From Amycolatopsis benzoatilytica AK 16/65 (lineage in GTDB: Bacteria > Actinomycetota > Actinomycetes > Mycobacteriales > Pseudonocardiaceae), in NCBI RefSeq assembly GCF_000383915.1, contig NZ_KB912942.1:1186506-1250505 (forward strand): a DNA stretch of 64,000 nt, given 5' to 3'. Below the pieces are notes generated by a model that was not told where the DNA came from, did not search any database, and was given only the letters and a program-made list of their open reading frames with translations. Every line of letters begins with the position of its first letter. The first letter of the stretch is position 1. The position numbers and the translations under genes were made by a program. Shown here piece after piece: positions 17,803 through 25,744 of this stretch.

Positions 17803-17975
17803 TGCCGTCCCCTCACCAAGCCGGGAGGGGTGAGGCCCTTCCTCGGATAGCGCGCCTTCACGTACTGGACCCAGACCTCAAGATCGTCGTCCGGGCTCGG
17901 CTCGCTGTACTGGCGTGGCGTCGACAACGGCTCGGCATCAGGCTTCCCCGAGGTGCCCGGCTGCGGATCGTCCAT
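17799..17975 (-). CDS. 58-residue protein of unknown function
   Basis: A 58-codon frame from the ATG at 17975 to the TGA at 17799-17801. The start overlaps the stop of the upstream gene (TGATG) and the stop overlaps the next start (GTGA). Acidic N-terminal half, then DDDLEVWVQYVKARYPRKGL. Translational coupling on both sides is the main support; the composition also looks protein-like. No family recognised. Confidence 0.6.
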   Translation of the reverse strand: MDDPQPGTSGKPDAEPLSTPRQYSEPSPDDDLEVWVQYVKARYPRKGLTPPGLVRGRQ

Positions 17976-18271
17976 CACGCACCCCCTCGCAGATCAAGCA
18001 GATCGGTCAGCGAGAGGCGGAGGTTCGAGACCAGTTCGGCACCGCTGTCGAGCATCAGGACCGCCGACGGGCCGACCTCAGATACTTGGCCGAGAGCGTT
18101 GATCGCGAGGCCGCCCACATCGTCGCCGTGCCTGTCGACCGTGAGCCCGGTCGTGACCGCGACCGGCCGTCCTGCCGTGTCGGCCGTCCACAGCACTCGT
18201 TCTTTCCGCCATCCCCGCACGGCGTCAACCCTGGACCTCAGCACTTGCCCGAGGCAAGGAATCTTGCGCAA
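17975..18271 (-). CDS. Small protein of unknown function, first gene of minus-strand run
   Basis: The open frame allows 98 residues from a TTG at 18271, but a GTG at 18196 with GGAAAG five bases upstream is a better start and gives 73 residues (VLWTADTAGRPVAVTTGL onward). Beta-rich in the middle, amphipathic C-terminus (LRLSLTDLLDLRGG). It is translationally coupled to the next gene. Divergent to the DUF6879/XRE triad; both sides share the intergenic region with an inverted repeat. Confidence 0.55.
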   Translation of the reverse strand: MRKIPCLGQVLRSRVDAVRGWRKERVLWTADTAGRPVAVTTGLTVDRHGDDVGGLAINALGQVSEVGPSAVLMLDSGAELVSNLRLSLTDLLDLRGGA

Positions 18272-18370
18272 AATTCGAGATCAACACTCGAACGGAGTAC
18301 AACCACTGTTGGAATTTTCCGCGTCGACCCTGTCATCTCACCCGTTTGCCGGTGATAGATTGCGCAAGAT
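18261..18370. promoter_or_regulatory. Inverted repeat ATCTTGCGCAA / TTGCGCAAGAT between divergent gene groups
   Basis: ATCTTGCGCAA at 18261-18271 and its exact complement TTGCGCAAGAT at 18360-18370, each holding the palindrome TTGCGCAA. They are ~99 bases apart and flank the region from which the minus-strand run and the plus-strand triad diverge. Likely operators for one of the two prophage DNA-binding proteins. Confidence 0.55.
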
Positions 18371-18413
18371 CATGGCCACGATGGACGCCCAACCCCGATC
18401 AAGGAGGAACCCG

Positions 18414-18737
18414 ATGTCGGACTCACAGGGCATGGCGTTTATCGGCACCAGCTCCGGCGGCGGAGGCTGCCCGACGATCTTCGTCACCGACCGCGGCACT
18501 CTCGTCGTCCAGGGCGCCACCGTCACCGACCCGGCCGCCCTCGACACCATGCGCGCCCGCGGCAACGGCATCCCCGCCCACGAGTCCGCCGTCGAGATCC
18601 CGGCCGCGCTGCTGCCGTTCGTCGACGTCGAAGCGCTGCAACGGATCGCGTTCGCCGACGAGGACCGGCCGTCGTTCGTCGTCGACCCGGCCTCGGCGGA
18701 CAAGCTGCGCCAGCTGGCCGACGCGGTGCGCCGATGA
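18414..18737 (+). CDS. Small protein coupled to DUF6879/XRE regulator
   Basis: 107 residues from the ATG at 18414 with an AAGGAGG site at 18401-18407. N-terminus MAFIGTSSGGGGCPTIFVTD is glycine-rich; the middle reads TLVVQGATVTDPAALDTM. This type of protein regularly precedes DUF6879 and XRE/DUF5753 genes in actinobacteria and is a probable partner of the regulator. Stop overlaps next start (ATGA). Biochemical role unknown. Confidence 0.6.
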   Translation: MSDSQGMAFIGTSSGGGGCPTIFVTDRGTLVVQGATVTDPAALDTMRARGNGIPAHESAVEIPAALLPFVDVEALQRIAFADEDRPSFVVDPASADKLRQLADAVRR

Positions 18738-19264
18738 CCTGGGTCAAACCCGGCGCCGAATTCGCCGCGCTGTTCCACACCTTCGAGTCCTCGGCATGGC
18801 GGTGGGAATGCCAGGGCACCTACCGGGAGCCCGTCGAGCGGGAACCGCTGCAGGCATGGCGCGACGGACACCCGACCTTCGAGTTCATGCAGCCCTGGCT
18901 CGACCAGATCCGCGCGCAAACCGCCGAAGGCAAGACCTTCGAGCGGGTCCGGATGATGACCAGCCCGCCCACCGAGTACCTCAGGTGGATGTTCGAGTTC
19001 ACGCCCCTCAACATCGAGGCAGGCGAAGACATCCGGTGGATCGGCGAGGAGCACGCCCGCAAGCTCGGCGCGCCGACCCACGACTTCTACATCTTCGACG
19101 ACGCCCGGGTCGCGATCCTCCACTTCGACGACAACGGCGTTTCCGGCGCCGAGGTCACCGACGACCCCGATACCGTCGCCGAGCACCGGCAGTGGCGCGA
19201 CCGGGTGTGGCCGGTCGCCGTCGCGCACAACCAGCAGTTCGCACCGACGACGAGGAGCCCGTGA
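18734..19264 (+). CDS. DUF6879 family protein
   Basis: 176 residues; ATG overlaps the previous stop. Typical family sequence: FHTFESSAWRWECQGTY, then RVRMMTSPPTEYLRWMFE, EDIRWIGEEHARKLG and DFYIFDDARVAILHFDDNG. The family is widespread in actinobacteria beside XRE/DUF5753 regulators and probably senses or binds something with them; the mechanism is not established. Its presence in a prophage arm is notable. Confidence 0.8.
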   Translation: MTWVKPGAEFAALFHTFESSAWRWECQGTYREPVEREPLQAWRDGHPTFEFMQPWLDQIRAQTAEGKTFERVRMMTSPPTEYLRWMFEFTPLNIEAGEDIRWIGEEHARKLGAPTHDFYIFDDARVAILHFDDNGVSGAEVTDDPDTVAEHRQWRDRVWPVAVAHNQQFAPTTRSP

Positions 19265-20112
19265 CCGCATCCAATCTGAGCGACCGGCGCATCGAATACG
19301 GCGACCGGCTCAAAACGCACCGCGTCGCCGTCACGCCACGGCTCACCGGCAAGGCACTCGCCGAACGTCTCGGATGGCGCGCGGCGAAGGTGTCGCTCAT
19401 CGAAGGCGGCAAGCAGCTGCCGACCGAGCCGGAGCTCGGCGCATGGGCCGAGGTCGTCGGCATCACCGCCGACGACCTCGCCGCCCTGCTCCAGGAACTG
19501 CGCGCGATCCGGCTCGACGACGCACGCTGGAAAGCCCGGCTCCGCACCGGCGGCCACGAAAGCGCGCAACGATCGTTCGCCGAAATGGAAGCCGCGGCCG
19601 CCACGATCGTCAACTTCGAGCCCGCTCTCGTGCCCGGCCCGCTGCAAACCCCCGGCTACGCACGCGCCATGTTCGCGAGCATGGCCGCGCTCAAGGACGC
19701 CGGCGACGACCTCGACGCCGCTGTCGCCGCACGGATGCAGCGGCAGAACGTCCTCTACGACGAGACGAAGACGATCGAGATCCTGTTCTTCGAGGCGTCG
19801 CTGCGGAACTCGATCGCGTCGGATGCGGTGATGGCGGCCCAGGCCGACCGGCTGCTCGCCGCGACCCAGAACCCGAACTTGCGACTCGGGATCATCCCGG
19901 TCGGCGTGCAGGTGCCGTACGTGCTGCTGCACGGGTTCTGGCTGTTCGACGACGAGCTGCTCATCGCGGAGATGCTGCACACCGAGGTCACCACCCGCGA
20001 CCCCGAGGACGTCCGGCTCTACCGCCGGTACCTCGCGGATATGTGGGAGGTCGCAGCGGAAGGCGAGGCCGCCCGCACGCTGCTGCAACGCGTGCTCGGC
20101 GACCTCGCCTGA
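19261..20112 (+). CDS. XRE helix-turn-helix regulator with DUF5753 domain
   Basis: 283 residues from the GTG at 19261, coupled to DUF6879 (GTGA). Residues ~13-60 form an XRE HTH (LTGKALAERLGWRAAKVSLI, EGGKQLPTEPEL). The C-terminal ~180 residues are DUF5753 (EPALVPGPLQTPGYARAMF, PNLRLGIIPVGVQVPYV, DVRLYRRYLADMWEVA). This is the architecture of the WhiJ/BldB-associated regulator family of actinobacteria. It probably represses the local promoters. Confidence 0.85.
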   Translation: MTASNLSDRRIEYGDRLKTHRVAVTPRLTGKALAERLGWRAAKVSLIEGGKQLPTEPELGAWAEVVGITADDLAALLQELRAIRLDDARWKARLRTGGHESAQRSFAEMEAAAATIVNFEPALVPGPLQTPGYARAMFASMAALKDAGDDLDAAVAARMQRQNVLYDETKTIEILFFEASLRNSIASDAVMAAQADRLLAATQNPNLRLGIIPVGVQVPYVLLHGFWLFDDELLIAEMLHTEVTTRDPEDVRLYRRYLADMWEVAAEGEAARTLLQRVLGDLA

Positions 20113-20119
20113 ACCGCGG

Positions 20120-20671
20120 CTATCCCTGCCTGTCGACGATGTTGCAGGTGCCCGACCCCGCCGCTGCCGTCACGCTCACCGACACAGTGTCCGCCCTCTT
20201 CAGCGGGAACTCGGTGAACGTGAACACGTGCCCGGCGTCCTGCGCGCCCTCCGTGTATGCCTGCTCGCCGTGCTGGCCGTCGCTGCTCTCGATGTAGGCG
20301 TGCACGTTCCCGGGACCGGGGAAGTTGAGCGTGACGCGGATACCGCGGCCATCGGCGGACGCAGTCGCCGTGCTGGCATCGCACATCAGCTGGTTGGAGT
20401 TCTCGATGTGCGCGTGCAGCGGCCCGGCCGCGGCGAGGATCGCCGCTTCTCCCGCCCCGGCTGCGTCAGGCGCGGCGGACGTCGGTGCCGCTGGTTTCGA
20501 GGCGGTTGCCGACGCGGCAACTGCGGCCGGAGGTGGAGCGACGGGTTTGGGTGCGGCCGCGGGGCTGGCGGCAGCCGGCGGGTTCGCCGGCTGGTCCGGT
20601 TCGAGCACCGCCCCGACTATCCCGGCGGCCACCACCACGCCGCCGACTATCCACCAGACCCGTCGCTTCAC
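20120..20671 (-). CDS. Membrane-anchored or secreted protein of unknown function
   Basis: 183 residues from a GTG at 20671. Lys/Arg start then a hydrophobic span (VWWIVGGVVVAAGIVGAVL), a long Pro/Ala linker (~residues 28-75) and a folded C-terminal domain with two Cys (NQLMCDAS and GTCNIVD) that could form a disulfide. FPGPGNVHAYIESSD and VFTFTEFPLKRADTVSVSV look like a beta domain. Converges with the XRE gene with 7 bases between. Possibly a prophage surface (moron) protein. Confidence 0.65.
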   Translation of the reverse strand: MKRRVWWIVGGVVVAAGIVGAVLEPDQPANPPAAASPAAAPKPVAPPPAAVAASATASKPAAPTSAAPDAAGAGEAAILAAAGPLHAHIENSNQLMCDASTATASADGRGIRVTLNFPGPGNVHAYIESSDGQHGEQAYTEGAQDAGHVFTFTEFPLKRADTVSVSVTAAAGSGTCNIVDRQG

Positions 20672-20683
20672 TGCGGACCTCCG

Positions 20684-20854
20684 TCATCGCTGGGACGACG
20701 ACAAGGTCGTCCCCGGCGGCGTCGGCGTTACCGGGATGCGGTGAAACGCGGCGGGCGCGGCGAATCCGATCACGGTGACGACGACACAGCCGGCGGTGAC
20801 CGCGGCGAGGGTGGCGCGGAGCAGCACGCGCCGCCACAGAGCCGCCGCCTTCAC
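20684..20854 (-). CDS. Small membrane protein (56 residues)
   Basis: 56 residues from a GTG at 20854 that overlaps the stop of the upstream gene (GTGA), ending 12 bases before the next gene's start with GGAGG between them. One hydrophobic segment (ATLAAVTAGCVVVTVIGFAA) with a basic N-terminus and a Pro/Thr/Ser tail. Likely a single-pass membrane or secreted peptide coexpressed with the anchored protein downstream. No family recognised. Confidence 0.55.
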   Translation of the reverse strand: MKAAALWRRVLLRATLAAVTAGCVVVTVIGFAAPAAFHRIPVTPTPPGTTLSSSQR

Positions 20855-21060
20855 GGGGTCGCCTCGAGCGGGTAGCCGTCGGCGTCGATGGGGTCGCCGG
20901 CCATGCCTTCGAAGTCGACGTCGCTGCCGTCGTCGTTACGGTGCCCATCCCAGTCGGTGATCGGCTGGCACCAGCAGGAGGTGCTGAGGGTGTGGGTCAG
21001 GCTGCGTGCTGAGGGTGGGTGCGGGATGCTGGTCGCCTGGAGTGGCGTGTTTCGCGGCAT
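20851..21060 (-). CDS. Small protein of unknown function near prophage right end
   Basis: 69 residues from the ATG at 21060, with CGGAGC ending seven bases upstream as ribosome site. Contains LSTSCWCQPITDWDGHRND and an acidic end (DVDFEGMAGDPIDADGY). Coupled to the next small gene (GTGA). It is the last prophage gene before the junction. Unknown function; confidence rests on coupling and ribosome site. Confidence 0.5.
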   Translation of the reverse strand: MPRNTPLQATSIPHPPSARSLTHTLSTSCWCQPITDWDGHRNDDGSDVDFEGMAGDPIDADGYPLEATP

Positions 21061-21119
21061 GATCTTGCTCCGGTTCAACCCAAGATATTTCAGCCCTCGC
21101 CGCTCCTGGGTGACCTGGA

Positions 21120-22424
21120 TTAACCTGCCTTCGGATGCCGCATAACTGCTGCATACCGGCAGAACATGTTGGTCGCGGTCACCACGCCGCGGCGTTCCCA
21201 GCCGACCGTCGACTGCACGGCCACCACGGTGGGACTCGCGGAGAGACCGAGCCCGAAACCGACCACGAGAACGACGCCGGCGGCCATCCACACCACGGAC
21301 CCCGCGCCGAGGAACGTCCCGAGGACCGTCCCGACGACCAGGAATGCGCTGCCGATCAACGCCGTATCGCGGAATCCGATCCGCAGGTAGATCCGCCCGG
21401 AGAGCGACGCGGCGATCGGCCAGCCGATGGTGAGCGCCGCCAGCGCGAATCCCGCGGTGAGCGCGTCCGTGCCCAGGACGCCTTCGGCGTAGGTCGGCAG
21501 GAACGAGCTGAAGCCCAGCAGGACAGCGCCCGCGACGAGCGAGACCAGGTTGCCGCCGACGAGCGTGCGGCGAGTGAACACCCACAGCGGCAGGATGGGT
21601 TCCTCCGCTCGCCGTTCGACCAGCACGAACGTGATCAGCAACAGGACGCCGACGGCGAAGATCGCGATGCTCGGCACGGACGTCCAGCCCCAGGCGACGC
21701 CGCCTTCCAGCAACGCCAGGATCAGCAACGCCAAGCCGAGCGTCAGCAAGGTCGCGCCCGAGTAGTCGACGCGGTGTCGGGTGCGGTTCACCTGCTCGGT
21801 GAACTTGCGGTACAGCATCCAAGCGGCGAGCGCGCCGAGCGGCAGGTTGACGAAGAAGATCCAGCGCCAGCTGAGGTACTGGGCGAACACGCCGCCCAGT
21901 GTCGGGCCGATCACCGAGGCCACCGCCCACACCCCGGCCAGGTAGCCCTGTACCCGCGCACGTTCCTCGACCGTGTACAGGTCGCCGACCATCGTCATGC
22001 TGATCGGCTGGACCGCGCCGGCGCCGATGCCCTGGACCGCGCGTGCCGCGATCAGCACCGGCATGCTCCACGCGACACCGCACAGCACCGAGCCGAGCAG
22101 GAAAGCGGCGATCCCGAAGAACATGATCGGGCGGCGGCCGAGCACGTCGGCGAACTTGCCGTACAGCGGCACGGTGACCGCCTGGGTGAGCAGATAGATC
22201 GAGAACAACCACGGGAACTGGGAAAACCCGCCGAGGTCGGCGACCACCGACGGGACTGCGGTGGCGATGATCGTGCTGTCGAGCGCCACCAGGCCGGTGC
22301 TCAGCATGACGGCGGCGAGGACCGGACCGCGCTCGGAACGGAATCCGACGCCTTCGCGTTTCGTTGCGGGGGGACTGCTCGGGCTACCCATGCTGGGAAT
22401 GAACTCGTTCGCACGGGTAAGCAT
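21120..22424 (-). CDS. DHA2-type MFS drug-efflux transporter, C-terminus lost at prophage junction
   Basis: 434 residues from an ATG at 22424 (an ATG at 22391 is the alternative). About twelve hydrophobic spans are visible; motifs include LSTGLVALDSTIIATAVP (DHA2 motif D1), GKFADVLGRRP (motif A) and GPTLGGVFAQ (motif C). Full members have fourteen spans; here the family-like sequence stops after GVVTATNMFCR and is replaced by a short unrelated tail. It is probably inactive while the prophage is inserted. Divergent from the DUF1015 gene. Confidence 0.8.
   Translation of the reverse strand: MLTRANEFIPSMGSPSSPPATKREGVGFRSERGPVLAAVMLSTGLVALDSTIIATAVPSVVADLGGFSQFPWLFSIYLLTQAVTVPLYGKFADVLGRRPIMFFGIAAFLLGSVLCGVAWSMPVLIAARAVQGIGAGAVQPISMTMVGDLYTVEERARVQGYLAGVWAVASVIGPTLGGVFAQYLSWRWIFFVNLPLGALAAWMLYRKFTEQVNRTRHRVDYSGATLLTLGLALLILALLEGGVAWGWTSVPSIAIFAVGVLLLITFVLVERRAEEPILPLWVFTRRTLVGGNLVSLVAGAVLLGFSSFLPTYAEGVLGTDALTAGFALAALTIGWPIAASLSGRIYLRIGFRDTALIGSAFLVVGTVLGTFLGAGSVVWMAAGVVLVVGFGLGLSASPTVVAVQSTVGWERRGVVTATNMFCRYAAVMRHPKAG
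21145..21170. other. Prophage right attachment junction (attR), inferred
   Basis: The minus-strand transporter frame reads ...VVTATNMFCR, typical of DHA2 transporters just before their last two membrane spans, then switches to YAAVMRHPKAG and a stop, unrelated to the family. The switch lies close to 21,155. All sequence to the left is phage-like, so this is the most likely crossover site. The exact core cannot be seen without the left end. Confidence 0.6.
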
Positions 22425-22477
22425 TCCGCTCGCCCAAGATCGGCGCCCAGGGTTCACTCGGACGCCATGATGGAGGC

Positions 22478-23611
22478 ATGGAAACGTGGGTGCGGCCGAT
22501 CGGCCGGGGCTGGGTGGTGCGGGCAGCGGTGCCGGGACCGGATGTCGACGAGTTCGCCGAACCGGAGTCGGTGACCGCGGCGCTCGCCGCGGCCGAGGGC
22601 GACACGTTGCTGGCCGCGCAACACCCGGCGCGCACTCCCGCCGCATTGGCATCGGGCCTGGACGTGGCGGCGGCGCTGCCGGACGCGCGGGCCACGCTCG
22701 ACCGTCTGCTCGCCGGGCATTACCGGCCGGAAAGCGGGTTCGTCGCCGCCTACCGGATCGGCGACGCGATCGCGGGCGTGCTCTGCCTGGTCGATGTCCG
22801 GGAACTGACCTCGGGCGGCGCGCATGTCCGGCACACCGAGGAGGTCTACCCGGACGTGGTGGCCGAGCGCGCGGCTGTTCTCGCTGGTCTGGGCTGTGCG
22901 ACGAGTGCGGCGCTGCTCGTCCCGGTCCGCGACGGGACGGAGCTGACGACGGCGGTGAAGGAAGCCGCGGTCGGCCTGCCTGACGTGTCCGCGGTGGACC
23001 GCGCGGGACTGGCGCACGAGCTGTGGGTGGTACGGCAGGGTCCGCTGCAAGACCGGTTGCTGGCGGCCGCGTCGGCGAGCGACCTGCTCGTGGCGGACGG
23101 GAATCACCGGGTCGCCGCCGCGGCCGCCAGCGGATGGCTGCTGGCGCTGGTCACGGCCGGTCCGCAGCTGGAGATCCACGCGATCGACCGGGTGCTCACC
23201 GGCGCTGGGTACTCCGCCGAACGGCTGTTCGCGGCCTGGCGGGCGGCCGGGCTGGAGGTGGCCTGGACCGAGGACCGGACCCGGCCGGAGTCGCCGGGCG
23301 CCGCCGTGGTCGTCGCCGGTCCGCGCACGATGCGCGTGGTGCTGCCCCGGACGGATCCGCTGGTGATCGATCACGAGGTGGTGGAGCAGGTGCTGCTCGG
23401 GGCCGCGCTCGGCCTGGATCCCGAAGGCCCGCAGGTGCGGCCGCTGCTGCCGGGTGGTCTGGTCCCGGACGACGCGGACGCGGTGGTGCGGCTGGCCCCG
23501 GTGCCGCTGGAGACAGTGCTGGCCGTGCACGCGGCGGGCCGGCGGATGCCGCGGAAGGCCACCTACTTCATGCCCAAGCCGCGGGGCGGGCTGGTGGTAG
23601 CGCAGTGGTGA
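22478..23611 (+). CDS. DUF1015 family protein
   Basis: 377 residues from the ATG at 22478 directly after GGAGG. Family marks: LLVADGNHRVAAAAA (about residues 205-219), and near the C-terminus MPRKATYFMPKPRGGL, which is highly characteristic. Early region has the aspartate/histidine-rich sequence HVRHTEEVYPDVVAERAAVL. DUF1015 proteins are widespread; some are linked to serine metabolism by context but no activity is firmly established. Just upstream of the ligase gene, with 42 bases between. Confidence 0.8.
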   Translation: METWVRPIGRGWVVRAAVPGPDVDEFAEPESVTAALAAAEGDTLLAAQHPARTPAALASGLDVAAALPDARATLDRLLAGHYRPESGFVAAYRIGDAIAGVLCLVDVRELTSGGAHVRHTEEVYPDVVAERAAVLAGLGCATSAALLVPVRDGTELTTAVKEAAVGLPDVSAVDRAGLAHELWVVRQGPLQDRLLAAASASDLLVADGNHRVAAAAASGWLLALVTAGPQLEIHAIDRVLTGAGYSAERLFAAWRAAGLEVAWTEDRTRPESPGAAVVVAGPRTMRVVLPRTDPLVIDHEVVEQVLLGAALGLDPEGPQVRPLLPGGLVPDDADAVVRLAPVPLETVLAVHAAGRRMPRKATYFMPKPRGGLVVAQW

Positions 23612-23653
23612 AAATGGTGCAGGTCAGCACCTGGTCCGCCTAGGATCGCGGAG

Positions 23654-24733
23654 GTGGAGTTGCCGCTGTTGCCGCCGGTGCGGCCGATGCTCGCCAAAGC
23701 CGTGCACGAGGTGCCGCGCGAAGGCGGGTTCTGGTACGAGCCCAAGTGGGACGGTTTCCGCTGCGTGGTGTTCCGAGACGGCGACGAGGTCGAACTCGGT
23801 TCCCGCAACGACCGCCCGCTCACCCGCTACTTCCCGGAGCTGGTCCAGCTGCTCAAGGACGCGCTGCCGGACCGCTGCGTGGTCGACGGCGAGATCGTCC
23901 TGGTCACCCCGCGCGGCCTGGACTTCGACGCGCTGCAGCTGCGGCTGCATCCGGCCGCGAGCAGGGTCCGCAAGCTGGCCGAGGAAACCCCGGCGAGCTT
24001 CGTCGCGTTCGACCTGCTCGCGCTGGACGAGCAGGACCTCACGGCGAAGCCGTTCGCCGACCGGCGGCGCGCGCTGGAGTCGATTTTCGGTCCGGACGAG
24101 GGCGGGTTGCAGCGGGTGCACCTGACTCCGCTGACCACCGATCCGGACGTCGCGCAGGACTGGTTCACCCGGTTCGAAGGCGCGGGTTTCGACGGCGTGA
24201 TGGCGAAGCCCGCCGATCTGCCGTACGAACAGGACAAGCGCGTGATGCTGAAGGTGAAACACGAACGCACCGCGGACTGCGTGGTCGCCGGTTTCCGGTG
24301 GCACAAGGACGGCAACGGCGTCGGTTCGCTGCTGCTCGGCCTGTACGACGACGCCGGCGCGCTGCACCACGTCGGCGTCGCCAGCAGTTTCACCGCGGCG
24401 CGGCGGCGCGAGCTGGTCGGGGAATTGGCTCCGTGGCGGGAAAACGCGCTGGACGGGCATCCGTGGCGCAGCTGGGCGGAATGGCAGGCCGACGCGGTCC
24501 GCCGGCCGGGCGCGAACAGCCGTTGGGCGCCCGACAAGGACCTGTCCTGGGAGCCGCTGCGCCCGGAGCAGGTCGCCGAAGTCCGTTACGAACACCTCCA
24601 GGGCGGCCGCTTCCGCCACGGCGGCCGGCTGGTCCGCTTCCGCCCGGACCGCACACCGGACTCGTGCACGTATGCGCAACTGGACGAAGCCCCGCCCACC
24701 GAACTGGCGGACCTGTTCGGGGAGGCCCGATGA
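23654..24733 (+). CDS. ligC: ATP-dependent DNA ligase (LigC-like)
   Basis: 359 residues from the GTG at 23654. The nucleotidyl-transfer motif EPKWDGFR places the adenylated lysine at Lys31. Other ligase motifs are visible: DGEIVLVTPRGLDF (motif III region), GVMAKPADLPY (motif IV, about residue 190) and LKVKHERTADCVV (motif V). A C-terminal OB-fold domain follows. Size and sequence match the mycobacterial LigC class, a nick-sealing ligase used in repair and back-up end joining. The next gene overlaps by ATGA and codes the matching polymerase domain. Confidence 0.88.
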   Translation: MELPLLPPVRPMLAKAVHEVPREGGFWYEPKWDGFRCVVFRDGDEVELGSRNDRPLTRYFPELVQLLKDALPDRCVVDGEIVLVTPRGLDFDALQLRLHPAASRVRKLAEETPASFVAFDLLALDEQDLTAKPFADRRRALESIFGPDEGGLQRVHLTPLTTDPDVAQDWFTRFEGAGFDGVMAKPADLPYEQDKRVMLKVKHERTADCVVAGFRWHKDGNGVGSLLLGLYDDAGALHHVGVASSFTAARRRELVGELAPWRENALDGHPWRSWAEWQADAVRRPGANSRWAPDKDLSWEPLRPEQVAEVRYEHLQGGRFRHGGRLVRFRPDRTPDSCTYAQLDEAPPTELADLFGEAR

Positions 24734-25734
24734 GCGGCGTGACCCTGGAGCTGGACGGCGTCGAGCTGACGATCTCCAGCCCGGACAAGGTGTACTTCCC
24801 CGAACGGGGGGAGACGAAGCTCGACCTGGTCCGCTACTACCAGGCCGTGGCCGGCCCGCTGCTGGACCGGCTCGGCGGACGGCCGCTGCTGCTGGAGCGC
24901 TACCCGGACGGCGCCGGCGGCAAGTCCTGGTTCCAGAAACGGACGCCGAAGAACGCCCCGCCGTGGCTGACCACCGCGGTGGTGTCCACTCCGAACGGAA
25001 CGACGAGCGACGCGTTGGTGGCGGCGGATCTGGCGCACATCCTGTGGGCCGTCAACCAGGGCTGCCTGGGCTTCCACGTCTGGCCGAACCGCGCGGCGTC
25101 GCTGGACATCGCCGACGAACTGCGGATCGACCTGGACCCCTCTCCCGGAATCGGATTCGGCGAACTGCGCACGGCGGCCTTGCTGGTCCGCGACTTGCTG
25201 ACCGAACTGGGCATCGAGGTGCACGTCAAGACGTCCGGCTCGCGCGGCCTGCACCTGTACTCGATCCTGGAACCCCGCTGGGACGGCTACCAGGTCCGAG
25301 CCGCCGCGGTGGCGCTGGCGAGGGAACTCGAACGCCGCCACCCGGACCTCATCACCGCGCAGTGGTGGAAGGAAGAACGCGGCTCGCGCGTGTTCGTGGA
25401 CTTCAACCAGAACGCGCCGCACAAGACTGTGTTCGGGGCTTGGTGCGTACGCCCGAGGACGGGCGGTCAGGTCTCGACGCCGATCGCGTGGCCGGAGCTG
25501 GACACCGTGGAGCCGGACACCCTGACCTTGTCGACGGTTCCGGCCTTGGTCGCGGAGCGAGGGGACCCGTGGGCCGGAGCGAACGACCGTCCGCAGTCGA
25601 TCGAGCCGTTGCTGGAGATGTCGCGCAAGGACCTGGCCGGTGGCCTGATGGACGCGCCGTGGCCGCCGGTCTACCCGAAGATGCCGAACGAACCGCCGCG
25701 GGTGGCGCCCAGCAGGGCGAAGAAAGCGGACTGA
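24730..25734 (+). CDS. LigD-type polymerase/primase (PolC-like, archaeo-eukaryotic primase fold)
   Basis: 334 residues from an ATG overlapping the ligase stop. Metal-binding DLDPSPG (Asp134, Asp136), SGSRGLHLYSIL and the C-terminal region with VFVDFNQNAPHKTVFGAW identify the LigD polymerase-domain family. Stand-alone versions fill short gaps with ribonucleotides or dNTPs during repair. Cotranscribed with the ligase, so the two probably act together on nicks and gaps. No Ku gene is in the window. Confidence 0.88.
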   Translation: MSGVTLELDGVELTISSPDKVYFPERGETKLDLVRYYQAVAGPLLDRLGGRPLLLERYPDGAGGKSWFQKRTPKNAPPWLTTAVVSTPNGTTSDALVAADLAHILWAVNQGCLGFHVWPNRAASLDIADELRIDLDPSPGIGFGELRTAALLVRDLLTELGIEVHVKTSGSRGLHLYSILEPRWDGYQVRAAAVALARELERRHPDLITAQWWKEERGSRVFVDFNQNAPHKTVFGAWCVRPRTGGQVSTPIAWPELDTVEPDTLTLSTVPALVAERGDPWAGANDRPQSIEPLLEMSRKDLAGGLMDAPWPPVYPKMPNEPPRVAPSRAKKAD

Positions 25735-25744
25735 CCCACGCGCG

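Larger units (their letters stand above)
1..21160. mobile_element. Right part of an integrated siphovirus-type prophage
   Basis: A continuous plus-strand block of head, neck, tail and lysis genes (portal, protease, capsid, tail tube, chaperone, tape measure, minor tail, holin-like, lysin) in the usual HK97-like siphovirus order fills 1-16,960. A short accessory and regulatory arm follows to about 21,060. The right end lies near 21,145-21,170, where a host transporter reading frame is interrupted. The left end, terminase and integrase are outside the window. Structural genes look intact, so the element may be functional, but that cannot be judged without the left half. Confidence 0.93.

Noticed and set aside
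20850..21180. tRNA gene as attachment site at the prophage end
   Set aside because: No cloverleaf or CCA-type 3' end can be drawn; the junction lies in a protein-coding gene.
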